Translations under genes and position numbers: made by a program
Notes under the pieces: model-generated
What the model saw: the letters and a program-made list of their open reading frames with translations, nothing else
Told to the model about the DNA's origin: nothing
Databases searched by the model: none
Shown: one piece after another, positions 62,234-64,000 of the stretch
Layout: the number at the start of each line of letters is the position of its first letter
How positions within the stretch are numbered: the first letter of the stretch is position 1
NCBI GenBank assembly: GCA_035388825.1
Contig: DAOOQQ010000017.1
Span: 9,963-73,962 of the forward strand
Reading direction: 5' to 3'
DNA length: 64,000 bases
From: MWAR01 sp035388825
GTDB lineage: Bacteria; Muiribacteriota; Ozemobacteria; Ozemobacterales; Ozemobacteraceae

Positions 62234-63691
62234 ATGGACGAGAAGAAAAAACTGACCACCAACGCCGGGGCGCCTGTGCCCGACAACCAGAATGTCCTGA
62301 CCGCCGGGCCGCGAGGCCCGCAGTTGTTGCAGGATGTCTGGTTCCTGGAAAAGCTCGCCCACTTCGACCGTGAAGTCATCCCCGAACGGCGCATGCACGC
62401 CAAGGGCTCCGGTGCCTACGGCTGCTTCACCGTCACGCACGATATCACAAAATATACAAAGGCGAAGATATTCTCCGAAATCGGCAAGAAGACGGAGCTG
62501 TTCGTGCGCTTCTCGACCGTCGCCGGAGAACGCGGCGCGGCCGATGCCGAGCGCGATATTCGCGGTTTCGCCATCAAGTTCTACACCGAGGAAGGCAACT
62601 GGGACCTCGTCGGGAACAACACGCCAGTCTTCTTCCTGCGCGATCCGCTGAAGTTTCCCGATCTGAACCACGCCGTCAAGCGTGACCCGCGCACGAACCT
62701 GCGAAGCGCGAAGAACAACTGGGACTTCTGGACGTCGCTTCCCGAAGCGCTCCACCAGATCACCATCGTCATGAGCGACCGAGGCATTCCGGCGACGTAC
62801 CGGCACATGCACGGCTTCGGCAGTCATACGTTCAGCCTGATCAACGCGCAGAACGAGCGATTCTGGGTGAAGTTCCATCTCCGCAGCCAGCAGGGCATCA
62901 AGAACCTCACCGACCAGGAAGCCGAGACGCTTGTCGGCAAGTGCCGCGAAAGCCACCAGCACGACCTGTATGAGAGCATCGAGAAGGGGGACTTCCCGCG
63001 CTGGAAGCTGTTCATCCAGATCATGCCCGAAAAGGCCGCGGCGACATGCCCCTACCACCCCTTCGATCTTACGAAGGTCTGGTTCCACAAGGATTACCCG
63101 CTGATCGAAGTGGGCGTACTCGAGCTGAACAAGAACCCCGAAAACTACTTCGCCGAAGTTGAGCAGTCGGCGTTCAACCCGGCGAACATCGTGCCCGGCA
63201 TCGGCTTCTCGCCCGACAAGATGCTGCAGGGACGCCTTTTCTCGTATGGCGACGCCCAGCGCTACCGCCTCGGCGTGAACCATCACCTCATTCCCGTCAA
63301 CAAGGCACGGTGCCCTTTTCACAGCTACCACCGCGACGGCGCAATGCGCGTCGACGGCAACCACGGCAGTACGCTGGGCTACGAGCCGAACAGTTACGGC
63401 GAATGGCAGCAGCAGCCGAACTTCGCCGAACCACCCCTCGACCTCGACGGCGCGGCCGACCACTGGAACCACCGCGCCGACGAGGATTACTACTCCCAGC
63501 CCGGCAAACTGTTCCGCCTCATGAAGCCCGACGAGCAGCAGAGACTGTTCGAGAACACCGCCCGCGCCATGGGCGATGCCCCGCGAGAGATCAAAATCCG
63601 CCACATCGGCAACTGCCTGAAAGCCGATCCCGCCTACGGAAAGGGCGTCGCCGACGCCCTCGGCATTCCTCTCACCGAAGTTCCGAAGTAA
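62234..63691 (+). CDS. Monofunctional heme catalase (small subunit)
   Basis: 485 residues, the length of small-subunit clade 3 catalases. Active-site His is in ERRMHAKGSGAYG, Asn in LVGNNTPVFFLRD, and the heme-ligand Tyr in GRLFSYGDAQRYRLG. NADPH-binding and wrapping-arm regions are typical. It disproportionates hydrogen peroxide. GAGGAGAATCT precedes ATG 62234. Own control region and terminator. With rubrerythrin, it gives this cell both a heme and a diiron peroxide defence. Confidence 0.97.
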   Translation: MDEKKKLTTNAGAPVPDNQNVLTAGPRGPQLLQDVWFLEKLAHFDREVIPERRMHAKGSGAYGCFTVTHDITKYTKAKIFSEIGKKTELFVRFSTVAGERGAADAERDIRGFAIKFYTEEGNWDLVGNNTPVFFLRDPLKFPDLNHAVKRDPRTNLRSAKNNWDFWTSLPEALHQITIVMSDRGIPATYRHMHGFGSHTFSLINAQNERFWVKFHLRSQQGIKNLTDQEAETLVGKCRESHQHDLYESIEKGDFPRWKLFIQIMPEKAAATCPYHPFDLTKVWFHKDYPLIEVGVLELNKNPENYFAEVEQSAFNPANIVPGIGFSPDKMLQGRLFSYGDAQRYRLGVNHHLIPVNKARCPFHSYHRDGAMRVDGNHGSTLGYEPNSYGEWQQQPNFAEPPLDLDGAADHWNHRADEDYYSQPGKLFRLMKPDEQQRLFENTARAMGDAPREIKIRHIGNCLKADPAYGKGVADALGIPLTEVPK

Positions 63692-63710
63692 GATACCCGC
63701 CCTGACGACC

Positions 63711-63750
63711 GCCCCGGCGAAGCCTGCGCTTCGCCGGGGCTTCTGCTTTC
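63711..63750 (+). terminator. Terminator of catalase
   Basis: Perfect 12-bp stem GCCCCGGCGAAG / CTTCGCCGGGGC (63711-63722 with 63729-63740), followed by TTCTGCTTTC, 20 bases after the stop. Confidence 0.92.
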
Positions 63751-63808
63751 AGGACCGCATGTTCTTTCTGCCCTGGTTCCTCCGTGGAAAAAAAATGATT
63801 CAGGAGTT

Positions 63809-63837
63809 CATCTGTGCTATCAGCGACATCTACGGAT
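63809..63837 (+). repeat. 9-base-period repeat copy
   Basis: Reads ATCTGTGCT ATCAGCGAC ATCTACGGAT in three consecutive units, the same pattern as the arms at 61498-61574. Confidence 0.5.
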
Positions 63838-63906
63838 CGGTTCTCCGGATGAACCCATTATCCCGGACACGAAGTCACAAAAAATAACAACCGATATAAT
63901 TCTTAG

Positions 63907-63926
63907 GGGCGGTTCGTGAACCGCCC
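63907..63926. repeat. GGGCGGTTC-GT-GAACCGCCC palindrome
   Basis: Perfect 9-bp inverted repeat. This palindrome is a common dispersed intergenic element in many genomes. It lies in the gene-free end of the window. Confidence 0.7.
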
Positions 63927-64000
63927 AAGGCAACGCACCACCGAGCCACAGAGATACTCCGTTGAAATGCAAGCGTATTTTTGCATTTCTTGAATCCCTT

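Larger units (their letters stand above)
63741..64000. other. Gene-free right end of the window
   Basis: After the catalase terminator: the 9-base-period repeat, the GGGCGGTTC palindrome, a CCACAGAGATACTCC sequence, and a 9-bp hairpin GAAATGCAA / TTGCATTTC (63964-63972 with 63981-63989). No gene seen; composition is less GC-rich than the rest. Confidence 0.6.

Overview
The window is about 64 kb of high-GC, gene-dense DNA from a diderm bacterium: it encodes an RND efflux system with a TolC channel, and many Sec-type signal peptides. Its redox genes (hybrid cluster protein, polyferredoxins, an exported rubrerythrin, a siroheme/ferredoxin-like protein, catalase) point to an anaerobe or microaerophile that meets oxygen and nitrogen-oxide stress. 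Gene content and style would fit an uncultured high-GC lineage such as Candidatus Riflebacteria/Ozemobacteria, or a deltaproteobacterium-like group, but nothing in the window fixes the taxon. I saw no rRNA, tRNA, CRISPR array, phage module or insertion sequence.

Layout. 1-5.9 kb: signal transduction, with a large hybrid histidine kinase facing a three-gene unit of receiver-kinase-receiver, receiver and anti-sigma-type ATPase. 6-8.5 kb: exported phosphoesterase, DUF2490 protein and a small membrane protein. 8.5-13.2 kb: a nitrosative/redox-stress region (Rrf2 regulator, ferredoxin, Hcp, siroheme-ferredoxin protein, NapH-like membrane ferredoxin), followed by an exported rubrerythrin and a membrane diheme cytochrome. 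15-24.6 kb: dGTPase-like HD hydrolase, then a five-gene efflux operon (TetR, TolC, adaptor, RND pump, MFS) read leftwards from one regulatory region. 24.7-27 kb: clostripain-like protease and a hendecad coiled-coil protein.

27.1-37.1 kb is the most unusual part. Nine same-strand genes are packed with short gaps or ATGA/GTGA overlaps: DUF362, PnuC, NadR, flavin reductase, a PaaK-like AMP-forming ligase, then a MoxR-type AAA+ ATPase, a protein of unknown function, a protein that joins a HEIGH metallopeptidase-like motif to a vWA domain, and a helical protein. The last four look like a chaperone/protease-type module wired to NAD salvage genes.

37-46.5 kb: an unknown protein, Pcm, a membrane protein with a zinc ribbon, a GT-C-like membrane glycosyltransferase, an ABC exporter with two different permeases plus a rhodanese lipoprotein, and a membrane protein gene interrupted at an 8-G run. 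46.5-52 kb: two tandem MinD/ferredoxin proteins that have lost the P-loop lysine, a DHH phosphoesterase, a coiled-coil membrane protein and release factor 3. 52-64 kb: a periplasmic-binding-domain hybrid kinase, an MFS transporter, a large EF-hand/membrane protein, an S1/P1 nuclease, a CoA-binding protein, a DUF134-NifX fusion with a probable operator, TrmO, and catalase with paired AT-rich boxes. The last 300 bases and two other gaps carry dispersed palindromic or 9-bp-periodic repeats.
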